Shown here: piece by piece, positions 31,259-44,048 of the stretch
How positions within the stretch are numbered: position 1 is the stretch's first letter
Layout: each line of letters begins with the position of its first letter
Assembly: GCA_014529385.2 (NCBI GenBank)
Contig: CM043961.1
Location: forward strand, 9,798,978-9,862,977
Length of the DNA stretch: 64,000 nucleotides
DNA from: Adiantum capillus-veneris
Lineage: Eukaryota; Streptophyta; Polypodiopsida; Polypodiales; Pteridaceae
Direction: 5' to 3'
The notes under the pieces: model-generated
The model's database searches: none
The model's input: only the letters and a program-made list of their open reading frames with translations
What the model was told of the DNA's origin: nothing
Made by a program: the position numbers and the translations under genes

Positions 31259-33045
31259 CCGCAATCCGTCATATGCAGCAGAGTATTGAGGGTACTTTGA
31301 TTTAGAACCACCAAAAATCCTTTGCCACGATTCCAAAAGCGCCAATATTTTATCTCGTACACTTTGATCAGGCTTTGCACAGGAAAACAAAAGAGTCAGC
31401 ACAGCAATTGAGTGTTGACTCCCAACATTAGCTCATCGGAGGCCTAGCTTTTCACAATAAACTACCAAAAACATGTCATGCTTTTATTCCTGTCACCTTG
31501 ACTCTTTTCTCTATCTCTTGCCCAGCTTTTTACTGAAAAAGGCCATCACAAAAACCCTCAAGAATTTTCTATTTGACTCCTTTCTCTAGCTCTTGCACAG
31601 CTAACACTCAAGAATTTTCTATAATGTCAAAGTGAGCACACTTTCATGTCAAAACATCCATTAAGAGAGCGTGAAAAGTGTATACAGAATTGCTTTTGGC
31701 AGATCTTACCACCGTCACCTAAAACTCTGAATAGGATAGAAACATCCAAGACGCAGTGCACTTGACAAATGGATAAAGTCAATATATGTAATATCTGAGT
31801 GCAAGACTTGCCAACTAATGTGTGCATGAATAGACACAACGTACAAGGTACAAAGCAAAGCAAATCATACCTTCTTCTTTACAATTTTGACCATGTCATG
31901 TAATACGTCCTTTTCTGCCACCATCTGGTGAATATGATCGCCACAATTATTCATGATCATTTCCAGAACCTGATCATAGTTATGAAAAACTCTCGACTAA
32001 GCTTGCAACCACATAAAAGCAATACAACAAAAACAAAATATACATAGATGAAAACAAAGTATGTCATTCATTGTGACAAACAGAGTTCTCGTTCAGAAAA
32101 TAAAGACTTCTTACCATCAATGCCAAAATTTGCACTTTTGGACTCTTGTTATTTAGCCGCTTCTTTAATGCTTTCACGACATCTCGAGAGAAACTACAAA
32201 ACAAGTTATGACGCTTTCAAAAATAGCCAGATTATGCACATGCACATCCAAATACACTCTTTCAATGTGCAAGTATAGATGCACAAACATGTCCACTATT
32301 ATTGATATCTCAAACCTTAACACCCCCAGGCTATGCATGCATAATCGCCCCACCAAATGAGTCAAGTATGACAAATGTGCCTAAAAGTCGGTTAAAGTTA
32401 GGCACAACTGCTGCAAAGTGCATACATAATTAATGAAGGGTCACCAAATATCTGATTCCCAGAGTGCCGTTTGAGCTCCATAAAAGAGCACCATCAGATG
32501 GATACCTTATGCAAGTACATTGGAAAGTGATCCCTCTCGAAAATGCAAGTGTATGTGTGTGGATTGGGGCAACGCACTTCTATTTTTCTAAGTATGTTCG
32601 CATTTAATTACAGAATCTAATTAAATTTACATCAGAACTGGCAAAAATCGGATATGACAACTGGAAAACAGGAAAAAAGCCACAGTCTGTTTGAGCACCA
32701 TTAACTTTGAAGAGTGGTGCCTCAAAAACAAGAAAATAACACTTGCAAGCACAATCTCCATCATTTAAGGTAGAAGGTGAAGCAGTGGAGTGCTTGCCCG
32801 TTATTCTTCAATCTTCCAGTATGTCTAGTGCATATTTACAATGTGCATGTTGGGTCCATCAAGCAGCGCGTGAAATGCCCACACAAACAAACATTTCTGG
32901 CTCACAAAAAGTGTATGGTGCAAGGCAACACAAACCAAAAAAAAAACCTGGGATTCTGATTAAGAGCGTCGCAAATTTCCAAATTCAATCCCCAATCTGG
33001 ACCGCCCAGCAGATCGCTAGTGGCCCTCTCCACCAAAACGGCCAT
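31259..33045 (-). CDS. TOM1-like (TOL) protein, VHS domain, exons 1-4 (3' part not found)
   Basis: Four minus-strand exons splice in frame into 130 codons. Exon 1 is 33045-32948 ([23 protein letters not shown]), exon 2 32193-32115 ([20 protein letters not shown]), exon 3 31969-31871 ([20 protein letters not shown]), exon 4 31372-31259 ([30 protein letters not shown]). All boundaries show GT-AG. Phases fit: exon 1 leaves two bases completed by exon 2; exons 3 and 4 are phase 0. The product has the near-complete VHS fold typical of plant TOL proteins, which bind ubiquitinated membrane cargo at endosomes upstream of ESCRT and deliver it to the vacuole. The start context AAAAAATGGC is good. The GAT domain expected next is not seen. 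The gene may continue through a long intron, possibly past the chromovirus at 13.6-29.1 kb, or be truncated. Confidence 0.88.
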
Positions 33046-34433
33046 TTTTTCTGCGTCTTTCTTCCTTTCCTTCTTCTTCTTGTTAAGGCACTATACCTGG
33101 GTTTGGTGACTAGACGACACGAACTCGCGCAGAGACCATAGACAAAAACAAGCAGATATGGGCGAGAAGTATGCCAAAAAAGGGGAGCCCAGATTAAGAA
33201 GCCAGCATACGACGGTAAGAGAGAACCATTAGTAAACTGCAGTACAAGAACATGCAAGGCGGGGAATCCCTTTGCTTGAACCCAGCTGCTTGAGTGTGGC
33301 ACTGACGATGGTGTGTACAGAGGGCAGCGGCTGTAGCTTATTCACAAAGCAAATTCGCCAGACAAAGAGGAAGAGAGAGAGAGAGAGAGAGGAGGAGTGG
33401 CTCTTTCTCCTTTGGAACTGTGTGTTGAGTTGGTCTTCTCTTTTGCGCGTACGAAGACGCATCAAATGGTTACACATGACTTGCTTTTCGACTCACAGAT
33501 AGTCCACCCTCAAGACTATATTAATCGGCGGTGCGAATGTCTTTCGGTAGAGACGAGCCTTGATGTAGCAATTTGTGTTTCCAAGATATAAATAGAATAT
33601 GATAGAATAGTGGCTTATAGAGGCTCTTCTAAGTTCTTTCAACTTGTTGTTGGCAACGTGTCCAATCTAGAGCTCTCTCTTTTAGCAAAAAGAGTGAGAC
33701 TCCCTTTGCCTTCGCTGGAGTGGCCACCTCCAGTGGCAAATCAAAGTAATGAAAGCTTCCACTCTCAATCGTTGGTCTTCTTTTAAGCTCTTGCTCCTCC
33801 CTTTGTGCAACTGGTGTTTACATGGCAAACCTGAAAAGGCTCACCATTATAGGATCTTATAGATGCCATTCGTATAGATGTTGATGCAAATAGTGACTAT
33901 CGAGATGCATGACGGAGACTTCTAGAGGTGCTCAAGATGGAAATACTTGCTTGGATGGAAATATCTCTTCTGAGGGCTATCCTCATAAATGACAAAACTT
34001 GCCTCCTTTTGAAAGAAAGAGAGAAAGAGAGAGCAAACTCATGCATATGAGAGGCACCGTTTGCAAAAGTTGTGAGAAGAAGATGAAATTGTGGTCAGCT
34101 TGCTTTGTGACTTGGGGCACAATGCGTAATCACCCTTGCTTGGATAAAAATTGTCCTTGCTTGGAATAAACTATCTTGGAAACTTAGAAATTGTAGTAAA
34201 CATATATGGAAAATTGATTATACTGAGATATATTGTCCAAAGCAATCATTGTGATAGCTTGCCAAAGCCATGGGAGCCATCATTCTTAGTTGGATTGCCT
34301 TTGTTGTATGATCGTTGTAATATGGAAGGGAGGCGATAGTGTACTCCACTACCTTGTGCAACACCCTATCATTAGCACCGACATCACATCATACTTGCAA
34401 TTTTTGCAATATTTAAGAGCTGGGGCTTTGAGC

Positions 34434-34480
<47 letters not shown>

Positions 34481-34684
34481 GCCACTAATAATGTAGGTTG
34501 TCCCTCAAAACTATGCATTTGCCAACTAAAATTAGTAAGCAACAAACAAAAAACCAACATCAATTATATCTATCTCTGGAAAGTTGGCTCTTCATCTCCC
34601 TTGGCGCCTCTTCACCTCTCACTATCTGGGTTCTCACTCACAAATTCCAACGGCACTGATTGAAGGGTGTGAGGACGTGCAAGT
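33046..34684. other. upstream region of the TOL gene; no other gene seen
   Basis: A pyrimidine-rich plus-strand tract (CTTCTTCTTCTTG), i.e. GA-rich in gene sense, lies just before the ATG and suits a 5' UTR. A GA run is at 33373-33393 and a CT microsatellite at 34439-34478. No confident TATA box. Confidence 0.4.
34439..34478. repeat. (CT)n microsatellite
   Basis: About 40 bp of uninterrupted CT. Confidence 0.95.
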
Positions 34685-34805
34685 TGTTGGGAGAAGGGGG
34701 GGGAGACTGGTTGCTTAAAACCATTCAACCTTGCTCATAGACATCACCATCAACCTATCCACCTCTTTTTTCAATTTCCAAGCACACACACGCACCTAGA
34801 CTATG

Positions 34806-34841
<36 letters not shown>

Positions 34842-35311
34842 CATGGAATTGACATAGACAAGATTGTAAGAGTATGTAAGAGATAGAGAGTTGATTAGAG
34901 AGTACACAACAAAATTAAGCATAGCATAAGAGTGTAGAGAAGAGAATCTGCAAGAGAAAGGCCTAAATCTAGCCCCAAACTCCACGGCACCTCCTTTGTG
35001 GAGTTTGATATTTAATATATTATTTGTGAGTTTAAGGTGCCAAAATTTGAGGCCCCTCTTTTACAACCACTTCACTTTTGTAAATAAGTGAAGCTCATTA
35101 GTTCTTGCATGACCCATAAGGGGAAGTTCCCACTACAATTATTTACAGAGAGCCATAGTGGCTTATTGAAATAAAATCTAAAATACTGTGCGAGTATAAA
35201 ACGGCCAAGAGTATCTGCATGCGCCTCTTCGTCAACTCTCCCCATTCCACTCTACAAAATCATCATCATCAACTCGATTAGAAAAATAAATAGACAACAC
35301 ATAATTAACCA
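34685..35311 (-). repeat. 3' LTR of the degraded gypsy element
   Basis: Plus-strand left end TGTTGGGAGAAGG, matching the primer-site-proximal end at 39559. It has a CA run at 34810-34838 and single-copy GCCAAAATTTGAGGCCCC. The right end near ACATAATTAACCA is approximate. Confidence 0.7.
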
Positions 35312-35334
35312 GTATGCCAGCTATCAACCCAATA

Positions 35335-36560
35335 TCCATTACATAGTGTTTCCAAAGTTTCAATGCATGTACCACAACAGTCAATTCTTTATCATAAGTA
35401 CTAAACTTTGTTTCAGAAGGTTTGAACTTACAACTTTCAAAAGCAAGTGGATGGTTATCTTGCATAAAGACTGCACCGATACCTTTTCCACTAACATCAG
35501 TGACTACAATAAAGAATGGTCTTTCAAAATCAGGCAGTTGCAATACAGGTGCATTAGTCAAAGCATGTTTACTTGCATTAAAGGAGCTTTCTTGTAAATC
35601 AGTACATTCATAAGGTGTGTTTTTCTTCAACAGGAGAGTCAAATAATGTGACTTGTAAGCAAAGTTACAAAAAAACTTCCTGTAATAGCTACAAAGACCG
35701 ATGAAAGAACATAGCTCATGCAAGTTTTTGGGTCTCGGCCATGACTGAATGGCTTTGATTTTGTTGGGGTCTACATGTATTCCCTTACCCGATACAATGT
35801 GTCCCAATATTCAATTTCAGATTGGAAAAATGAACTCTTTTCACGATTCAAGTACAAGTGATTTTGTGCAAGCAGATCAAATACACGTGTTAAGTGCTCT
35901 TTATGCTCTTTTTCAGATTTAATGAGTACTAGAATGTCATCAAAAAATATAATCACAAAATCTTGATGGTCAATGAAAATTATGTTTATCATGCTTGTGA
36001 ATGTGGCTGGTGCATTTGTCAAACCAAACGGCATGACAAGAAATTCATAGTGTTTAGTTTGTGTTGTGAAAGGAGTTTGGTAGATATCATGTTCAAACAT
36101 TTCGACTTGGTGATACCCTGATTTAAGGTCAATTTTGCTAAAGATGTTTGCCCCTTTTACTTTATCTAACAGATCATCCACTCTAGGAATAGGAAACCTA
36201 TTCTTAATGGTGATCTTGTTAAAAGCCCTGTAGTCGATACACATATGAAAGGTTCCATTTTTCTTCTTGACAAGAACTATTGGAGCTTCGCATGGTGAAC
36301 TACTAGGTCGGATTAGGCCTCGGTCAAGTAAATATGATTTGAGTTTGTATTTGCCTATGTGCGGTTGGATTTACATGATAAGGTGCTCTACAAGGAGGTT
36401 TACTACCTGGTATAATATCTATTTTGTGATCTTTAAGACGTGAAGGTGGAATTCCAGGTGGCAGATCATGCATGAAACAATCTTTAAATTGTGAGAGAAA
36501 TTCATCGTGTGTAGAGTTGTGTGAAGTTTCAATTTCAGCAGAAATTTGATTTACCAACAC
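35335..36560 (-). pseudogene. RT and partial RNase H of the degraded gypsy element
   Basis: Read leftward: [88 protein letters not shown] (catalytic pair kept), then RNase H with [15 protein letters not shown] and YDKEL. It ends at LKLWKHYV, before the third RNase H acidic residue. At least two frameshifts or stops interrupt it. Confidence 0.85.
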
Positions 36561-36634
36561 TAGATATGTTTTCCCCTGTTTCCAAATTGCTCTTTTGGCT
36601 TGAGTGTGAGAGAGGAGTGGAAATTTTTGATGTG

Positions 36635-37084
36635 CTAGTGTTGCTTGGATGGAGAATTTTTTATATTATAAGTGAGAGACATAGTACATGTTTTATAATT
36701 AATCAGCGGGTCAAATTCATGACGAAATGGCATTCCCAACATCATATCAAGACCATGCAATGGTGCTACCAGAAATGTTCGTGCTTGTGTAGATTCACCA
36801 ATGCAAACTTCAACAGTGACTTGGGTTTTACAATTAAAATGCTGATTATTAAAAATAATTGTGACTTTGTGAGGTGATGAGATTTTAGATAGAGAGAGTT
36901 GTTGTGCCAAGCATGTAGAAATGAAATCGTGGCTACTACCATCATCTAACAGAATGGTTACACTTTCACCCTTAACAATGCCTTGCACTCTAAACAAAGT
37001 GTGAGGAGATATAAGAGTATTTGAGGATGGGTTGTCATCGTTATCATACTCAGGTTCATATCCCTCATCGTAATTAGCTTCCAC
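36635..37084 (-). pseudogene. retroviral-type aspartic protease region
   Basis: Contains GESVTILLDDGSSHDFIS, the active-site block of Ty3/gypsy protease, with Asp-Asp-Gly in place of the usual Asp-Ser/Thr-Gly. APLHGLDMMLGMPF follows, as in plant gypsy proteases. It ends before RT in another frame. Confidence 0.8.
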
Positions 37085-37159
37085 TTCATTGTCGTCAAGA
37101 TTAGCATCTTCTATGGGGTTAAGAGTAGCATCGTTGGGGCGGTTGTTGTTGAAGGGTTT

Positions 37160-38051
37160 TTGGCTTGAATTTCAGTTGGCCATTGCCCTTAGTGGGACTA
37201 TATTGGGCACTTATCTGCATAGTGACCATACTGAAAGCATTTAAAACGATTCACCTTTTTGTCACCATTAGAGTTTGGAGCAGGACGTTGGTTGACAGAA
37301 TTTTGGTTGCCTTATTGCTGCATGTTGTTGTTGTTGTTGCTATGAGGTTGAGCACTTGTAGGAGAATTGTCAAATCTACGTCTCTCGAAAAAGGTACAAC
37401 TTTGATGTTTGTTTCTATCAAAGTTAGTAGAGGAGGGAGGTCTCTAGTTACAGTTAGTATTAGCAGTTTGATCAAAGTGAGAGGGTTTTCCACCTTTCTT
37501 CTTCTCTACATTGAGAGCCAAATTAATAGCCTTTGACAGGGAATCTGGTTCGAACATATCTACCTCATCACCAATTTGTAGTGCCAAGCTTGATATGTAC
37601 TTATGCTTTAATTTTCTGCGACTAACATGTTCAATAGCTTGCAATTGAATTAACAGTTTAAAAAACAATCAGTGTAACCTTGTACATCTTCATTTTGACC
37701 CTATCGAATTAAAATTCATGGATGTGTGCTTTAGCTTTGTACTGTGTGGACAAAAATTGAGGTAAAAACACTTTTTTAAATGCATGCTTGGTACGTGATC
37801 TTTTCTCGTGCTGTTTGAACTTTGGTGGCGTTCCACCACAGTGCAGCGCTGCTACTGAGATGATTTGATGCACATTTTACCATTTCACATTCGGGAAAGT
37901 CTTCATCATGAAAATAGTCATCTAGCTGATTAACCCATGCTAGAACCGTGCTAGCATCTTTAATGCCATCAAAATCCTTGAAAGTGAAGGCTTTTTTGCT
38001 AATTTTGTTTTGCTTGGGTGCCGGTACATATTCTATGCGTGCAGAATGCAA
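37160..38051 (-). pseudogene. gag of the degraded gypsy element
   Basis: The gag domain starts KAFTFKDFDGIKDASTVLAW ... LSSSAALWWN (37776-38051) and continues in other frames to 37444. The zinc knuckle reads KCFQYGHYADKCP (about 37215-37250): it has lost the second Cys and neighbours, probably by a small in-frame deletion. Confidence 0.75.
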
Positions 38052-39545
38052 TAATTTATCTTCAAGTTCTTGCCTTCACATGCATTCATACGTGAGGAAT
38101 TGTTGCAGATTGTCAAGCTGTTCAGCAATTGTGGGTGCTTGTGGAAGGTCTGCTATGATTGTTTTTTTTTCCCTTTTTTGTGTGTTTTTAAATAATTATG
38201 CTTAAAAGGGCTACATGGTGATATTTACAGATGCCATATGCGGAGAGAGTAAAATAAATAACATAAATGAAATGTACTTAGCTAAAAAATCGCGTTGGCG
38301 TCAAGTCCGGAATTGCGATGCGCTAGGAAATTGCTAAAAGAATGAGCGGTCAGACGGTTCATGTGCGAGTTGGTCGAGTTTCGTGGCGCCCGATCTCCCA
38401 TATCCCCAAGGGAGACAACAATATCATTTGTAAAAGAGAGTCCACATGTTATTCAATTGATCGATAAATATTTTTTTGAATTAATTTGACGATGTTTGGA
38501 TCCTTGGCAAGTGATTTGTCAGCTCCATTGGGATAGTCGGTTTCAAGAAGGGATTAAATTGGGAGAGCCAACAATTTTCGTTCCAATATCTTTGGCAATT
38601 GTGTGTGCCAGTGCTGACCCATTGACTTGCGAGAAGTGGAAAAGCCGAGCTTTGGGAAGAAAATTGCCCCTTGGGACCAAATGGGCGGCCGATCAAGTTG
38701 GGAGTTTTATGCCATTCGATTGGTTAAGTTGAGAGCACTGTTGAGAGAAGGGGGTGAATGGAGGCTTAAGTAAGTTTTTTTTTTTTGCAATGAGCAGCCG
38801 TCCAACTTCTCCTTTTAATTAAAGCCTCACCTTTTGTCAAAAGGTGTGAATCAAATGCATGGCAGCGTGCAGAGCAAACAACGACAGCGTCGAGCAGGGT
38901 TTGAGGAGGTGGCAATTGATGGGGGCCGTTTTGGCTCGCGTGCAAGGAGACAAAATGACTCAGATGACCAGGGTGCCCAATTTGATAGTACTCTTGAGTG
39001 ATTTCGAGGTGGTCGATAGAGAAGCCTTTCGGTGGCAGGTGTTGCTTCCCACGCACACTCAAATAAAGGCAGCCTTCAAGAATTCGGAGTGGTGTGTAGA
39101 CGGGTCTTCTCATGGCTGTAGAGAGCCGATTTTTTATTTAGCTCTTGGGTTTATTTCCTTGCTTCTTGTCGGCTCGATTTTTCTTCTTTCACTTTTCCTT
39201 CTTTGAAAACCCACACAATTTTGTCGTAGCTTACGAAGTTGATGTCGTTAACTTATAAAAAGAATCGACTTGCCAATTTGTTGAACCCGAGGCGCTTCCG
39301 AATCTTTAAACTCCTCTGCTTTCTTCAACCCTTTCTCTCTCTCGCTTTCATAATCGACAGGAATTAGCCATCAATTAAAATTCAAATTAAGTATATCGAA
39401 CCTCGTTGTCGTTAAGAAGATGAACCTGTCGACTTGTCGATTTATCAATTGTTCACCAATTAGCTTCAGTTTGCAGATTTGATTTTGCCAATTGAAATTT
39501 ACTCTTCAGAGTTGGAATTTGATTGTCGATTTTCTCGAACCTGAT
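38052..39545 (-). other. long leader between primer site and gag
   Basis: About 1.5 kb without a supported gene. Opposite-strand frames of 115 codons at 38766-39113 and 38859-39206 overlap each other and have no recognised motif, so neither is called. Confidence 0.45.
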
Positions 39546-39557
39546 GCTCTGATACCA
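39546..39557 (-). other. primer-binding site (exact tRNA-iMet match)
   Basis: Minus strand TGGTATCAGAGC, one base from the LTR at 39559. Confidence 0.85.
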
Positions 39558-39558
39558 T

Positions 39559-40497
39559 TGTTGGGAGAAGGGGAGAGACCGGTTGCTTAAAACCATTCAA
39601 CCTTGCTCACAGACATCATTATCAACCTGTCCACCTCTTTTCCCATTTTCCAAGCACACACACACCTAGACTATGACATACACACATACAAAGAACACGG
39701 AATTGATGTAGACAAGATTGTAAGAGTATGTAAGATAATTATAGGAGATAGAGACTTCATTCGAGAGTACACATCAAAATTAAGCATAGCATAAGAGTGT
39801 AGAGAAGAGAATCTGCAAGAGAAAGGCCTAAATCTAGCCCGAAGCTCCACGGCACCTCTCTTGTGGAGTTTGGATTTAAGATATTATTTGTGAGTTTAAG
39901 GTGCCAAAATTTGAGGGCCCCTTTTACAACCACTTCACTTTTGTAAATGAGTGAAGCTCATTAGTTATTGCATGACCCATAAGGGGAAGTTCCCACTACA
40001 ATTATTTACAGAGCCATAGTGGCTTATTGAAATGAAAATCTAACATAATGTGCAAGTATAAAACGGCCAAGAGTATCTACATGTGCCTCTTCATCAACTC
40101 CCCGCATTCCACTCTACAAAATCATCATCATCAACTCAATTAGAAAGGCCTAAATCTAGCCCCAAGCTCCACGGCACCTCTCTTGTGGAGTTTGGTATTT
40201 AATATATTATTTGTGAGTTTAAGGTGCCAAAATTTGAGGGCCCTCTTTTACAACCACTTCACTTTTGTAAATGAGTGAAGCTCATTAGTTCTTGCATGAC
40301 CCACAAGGGGAAGTTCCCACTACAATTATTTACAGAGCCATAGTGGCTTATTGAAATGAAAATTTAAAATACTGTGCGAGTATAAAATGGCCAAGAGTAT
40401 CTACCTGTGCCTCTTCATCAACTCCCTGCATTCCACTCTACAAAATCATCATCATCAACTCAATTAGAAAAATAAATAGACATCACATAATTAACCA
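39559..40497 (-). repeat. 5' LTR with an internal 322-bp tandem duplication
   Basis: The block beginning GAAAGGCCTAAATCTAGCCC at 39821 recurs at 40143 and runs to about 40464. The 3' LTR has only one copy, so the duplication arose after insertion or during copying. This explains why this LTR is about 310 bp longer. Confidence 0.75.
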
Positions 40498-40562
40498 TTA
40501 TGCTAGCTATCCCAATTGCAGCTAATCACTACAACAAGAGGGTGCCTAGTCTCATAACAAGA

Positions 40563-40577
40563 GTGTGTGTGTGTGTG

Positions 40578-40625
<48 letters not shown>

Positions 40626-40822
40626 ATGTACCTCTTCGCCTACCTCTTCATCTCTCCCGGCCATGTTCACATCTTGGACTTGCTACCTTGAGTGGGTGTG
40701 ATCCCTCGCCTTCATTTGGCCACCTATTCACCTCGTCGGCCTACTGCATCCATTTCCCTACTCACCTATTATCAACCACATGGAAAGCTTAAAAAAGGTT
40801 TGCAATAATAGATTAAGTAGAT

Positions 40823-40907
<85 letters not shown>

Positions 40908-40927
40908 CCCCCCCCTCTCTCTCTCTC
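40563..40927. repeat. microsatellite cluster GT/GA and CT
   Basis: GT 40563-40579 then GA 40580-40625; CT 40826-40927 interrupted by a C-run at 40906-40915. Confidence 0.95.
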
Positions 40928-42589
40928 GCCATAGGCTCTCTCTTTCTCTGGCAGTGCTCGCCATAGGCTCTCTCTCTCTCAGCCCTCGCTTCTGGATAGT
41001 TGACCTCTGTAGGCTCTTTGTGTGTCTTTCTCGACTATAATTCAATGCCCCTCAACCGCCTTTTCACCTCCCACACTGCCTGCTCGGCTCTCACACGACG
41101 GGCCCAAATGCTCTCAGGTTTTCTTAGTGAGATGTGGAAAGCGACTGTTCATGTCTCCCAATGAAAATTCTCAACTCGATATGACCACCTTGATGCTCCA
41201 AGCTATGGTCACATGGCACCACTGAAAAGGGATCTCCCTTATAGAGTAGAATAGATAACCTACCAATTTAGTTTTGAACCTGCATGCAACAAAATCCAGC
41301 TTACTTGTGTTGCTCTACAATAGAAGAGAAGTTGCACTAATTTGCAAACAATCATGCACACTAGTTTTTTTAATTAAAAAAAAACAATTTTGGCTTCTTT
41401 GATCGTGCACCTCGCATGTGCTTTTGTCCCCTTGGGCTCCTGCTTGTGCCCTCCTCCCTCTCCCCCCAACCCTCTCCTCTTCCCCCTTTCCCTTCATTTT
41501 CATTTTCTTTCACTGCCGACACAGAGTCAACATTGATTCTCCTCTTCCTTTCTTTCCTAAAATTGTTGGCACATACTATTTGGCAAACTGATTTTTAATG
41601 TTCTTCAAAACAAACGATATACCAAGATGAACATGAAAATTTCATGAAACACAATTGTATGCTAAAACCATTGTAATTGTTCTAGTAAAATCATATACTA
41701 ATTTTGGTACATTGCACGAATGCAATTAATTTGTTTACCATGATACAACGAGTTTATAATTCATAGATCTCACCTTTGAGGGGCTACGAACAAAAGGAAG
41801 ACAACAATAGTTAAATTTTCAAATTTTGAAAAAATGATTAAAAAAGTAGGTAGTCCATAGCCTAAGTGAGTGCCATACAAAAACGGAAATTTATTAGAAA
41901 CGGAAGTCATGTCTTGCACGTATTCTAGTTCCTACTATATAGGCATGGTATTCACGAATGAGGTAACTAACCTTAATTTTGCATCGATAAGTTGATTTTG
42001 GCATAAAGTTGTCAATCTTAATTGTGGTATTATCTTTGAATTATGTGCATGATTTTAGTGTTTTAATGTGTGTAATTTGTAAACGAATCAGTCTAGCACA
42101 ACCTCTAGTCTCCTCTTGTTGAATTCTCTTAAGGAAAAGAAGCTACCATGGCTACCCTAGTAGAGGCTTTTCGCTCGATACACTTTGGATTTGCAACCAC
42201 CAACTTTTCATAAAAAAGAATGCCATCTTGAGCACAAGTTGACTCATGGAAAGTTGAGATGTAGACCACACCACGTCCTTGATGTGGATAATCCATCGTC
42301 AGGATCATATTTCAAAATGCTCATCATAGAGCACCAAATTGGCAAGAGAGGGACCTACCTTGTCAGGCAACGTCTGAAAATGTAGTCACTAAGGTGATCA
42401 AAAAGATAATCGTGGGGAGTCTTTTGGTGTAGAGCATCTCAAAACACAGTTGTGGATAGCTATCCACTATAGCCTTGTTTTACCATGTGTTTCAAATGCA
42501 GCCTATAGGTGACCCCTTCTATAGCAGTGCATTTCAAAACATTGTGGCCCGCAAGAAGAGAACTCAAGTGTTAAGCCCCCTCCCCCCCT
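40928..42589. other. no gene recognised
   Basis: Anonymous sequence. About 42009-42140 is a diverged copy of 53397-53527 (AAGTTGTCAATCTTAATTG to CTAGTCTCCT). Confidence 0.45.
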
Positions 42590-43065
42590 TAAAAGATAAT
42601 GTCAATTTTATGGTCTTTAGGATGAGATGGTGGAATTTTTGGAGGCAAATCATGCATAAAACAATCCTTAAATTTGTGAGAGAAAGTCATCATGTGAAGA
42701 GTGATATGGAGTTTCAGTTTTAACAGAGAGTTGATTTATAAATACTAGTTATGTTTTCCCTTGCTTTCTAATGGATCGTTTGGTTTGAGTGTGAGGAAGA
42801 AGTGCAAATTTTTGGTGTTCAAGGGTTGCTTGGATGGAGAAACTATTCTTTTCATGGGTGAGAGTCAAAGTACGTATTTTATAGTTTATCGATGAGTTAA
42901 ACTCATGACAAAAAGGCATCTCCAAAATCATATCAATACCATGTAATGGTGTGACCAAAATGTACGTGTGTATGAAAATTCAACAATGCAAGCTTCAATA
43001 GTGACTTAAGTCTTATAGTTGAAACATTAATGATTAAAAATAGTTTTTACTTCGTGGGGTGAAGA

Positions 43066-43115
<50 letters not shown>

Positions 43116-43390
43116 GTGCCAATCATGCAAAAATAAAATCATGGTTATTGGCATCATCTGAGAGAATTGTGATATCTTCTCCCTTTATTGTGCCCTTCAC
43201 TTTAAGTAAGGTGGTTGGAGATTTAGGAATACCTAAAGAAGAGTTGTCTTTGGCATCATATTCGAGATCATAGCCCTCACTATAATTGCCTTCAACTTCA
43301 TTTGATCATCAAGAAGAGTATCTTTGATGAGGTTAGCTGCACCATTTAGATAGTTGTTGTTGAAGAGTCTTTGGTTGGGATTACGTGTGA
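42590..43390 (-). pseudogene. second scrap of the degraded gypsy family (protease/gag end)
   Basis: The minus-strand frame has MVTPLHGIDMILEMPFCHEF and NYKIRTLTLTHEKNS, parallel to APLHGLDMMLGMPFRHEF and NYKTCTMSLTYN at 36.7 kb. Flanking DNA stays alignable to 36.42-37.20 kb. It has many stops and contains a GA run at 43071-43113. No LTRs adjoin it. Confidence 0.7.
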
Positions 43391-44048
43391 CTCCATTGGG
43401 TTGGCCCTTCTATATATGTAAGATAACATGATCCATGTAGTTGATCAAACAATTCTTTGTGCGTTCTCATTAGGTCATGTGGTCCAAAATCCAACAACCA
43501 CAAACAAGCCAACAGATAGAATTTGTGAACCTCTTTGATATGTGAGACTTCCAAATAAGCATACTTGGAAGAAGAGTCAAGAGAAAAAAGCTACACCATG
43601 GGCACTACGATTTCCTTTTTGGCTCATGGTGCTTTCCCCTTGGCATAATCTTTCTTAGCATGACTACCCAACAAGAAATTGAACCAAAGGTTTTCTTGCT
43701 TATAACTATCAAATTATTGATAAGAGAGAGTCCTTGTTGCCGTTGGGTCTCTTGGATTGACAATTGGTAACTATCAGTGGATACTCTCTTGTATTATTAG
43801 TATGAAGTGATGCACATGGAGTATCACTAGCAGTAGTGCCTTGAATGCATCAAGAGTGTGATAGAAATGATGGATATCTCCCTATTTATTGGACAAATGT
43901 ATCCATCATATCCTTGTTTTGGTCTTTGTACTCATCACAAAAACTTGAGAGCTTCATACTATCGAGCTATTTTTCCACCTCTTTTGGGTCTAAAGTCAAC
44001 AAAAATTCAGCCTCCTACAAGGGGGATGCTCAGGCATGTGGTACAAAA

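Larger units (their letters stand above)
34685..40497 (-). mobile_element. degraded gypsy element without integrase
   Basis: LTR-like repeats at 34685-35311 and 39559-40497 bracket, in minus-strand order, primer site, a 1.5-kb leader, gag, protease, RT and part of RNase H. Integrase and anything after it are missing: the RNase H frame runs straight into the 3' LTR. Several frameshifts. No target-site duplication found, and the LTR outer ends are approximate. Confidence 0.8.

Noticed and set aside
38859-39206. 115-codon plus-strand ORF with a hydrophobic C-terminus
   Set aside because: It overlaps a 115-codon ORF on the other strand, lies in the leader of a degraded gypsy element and matches nothing I recognise; likely chance.
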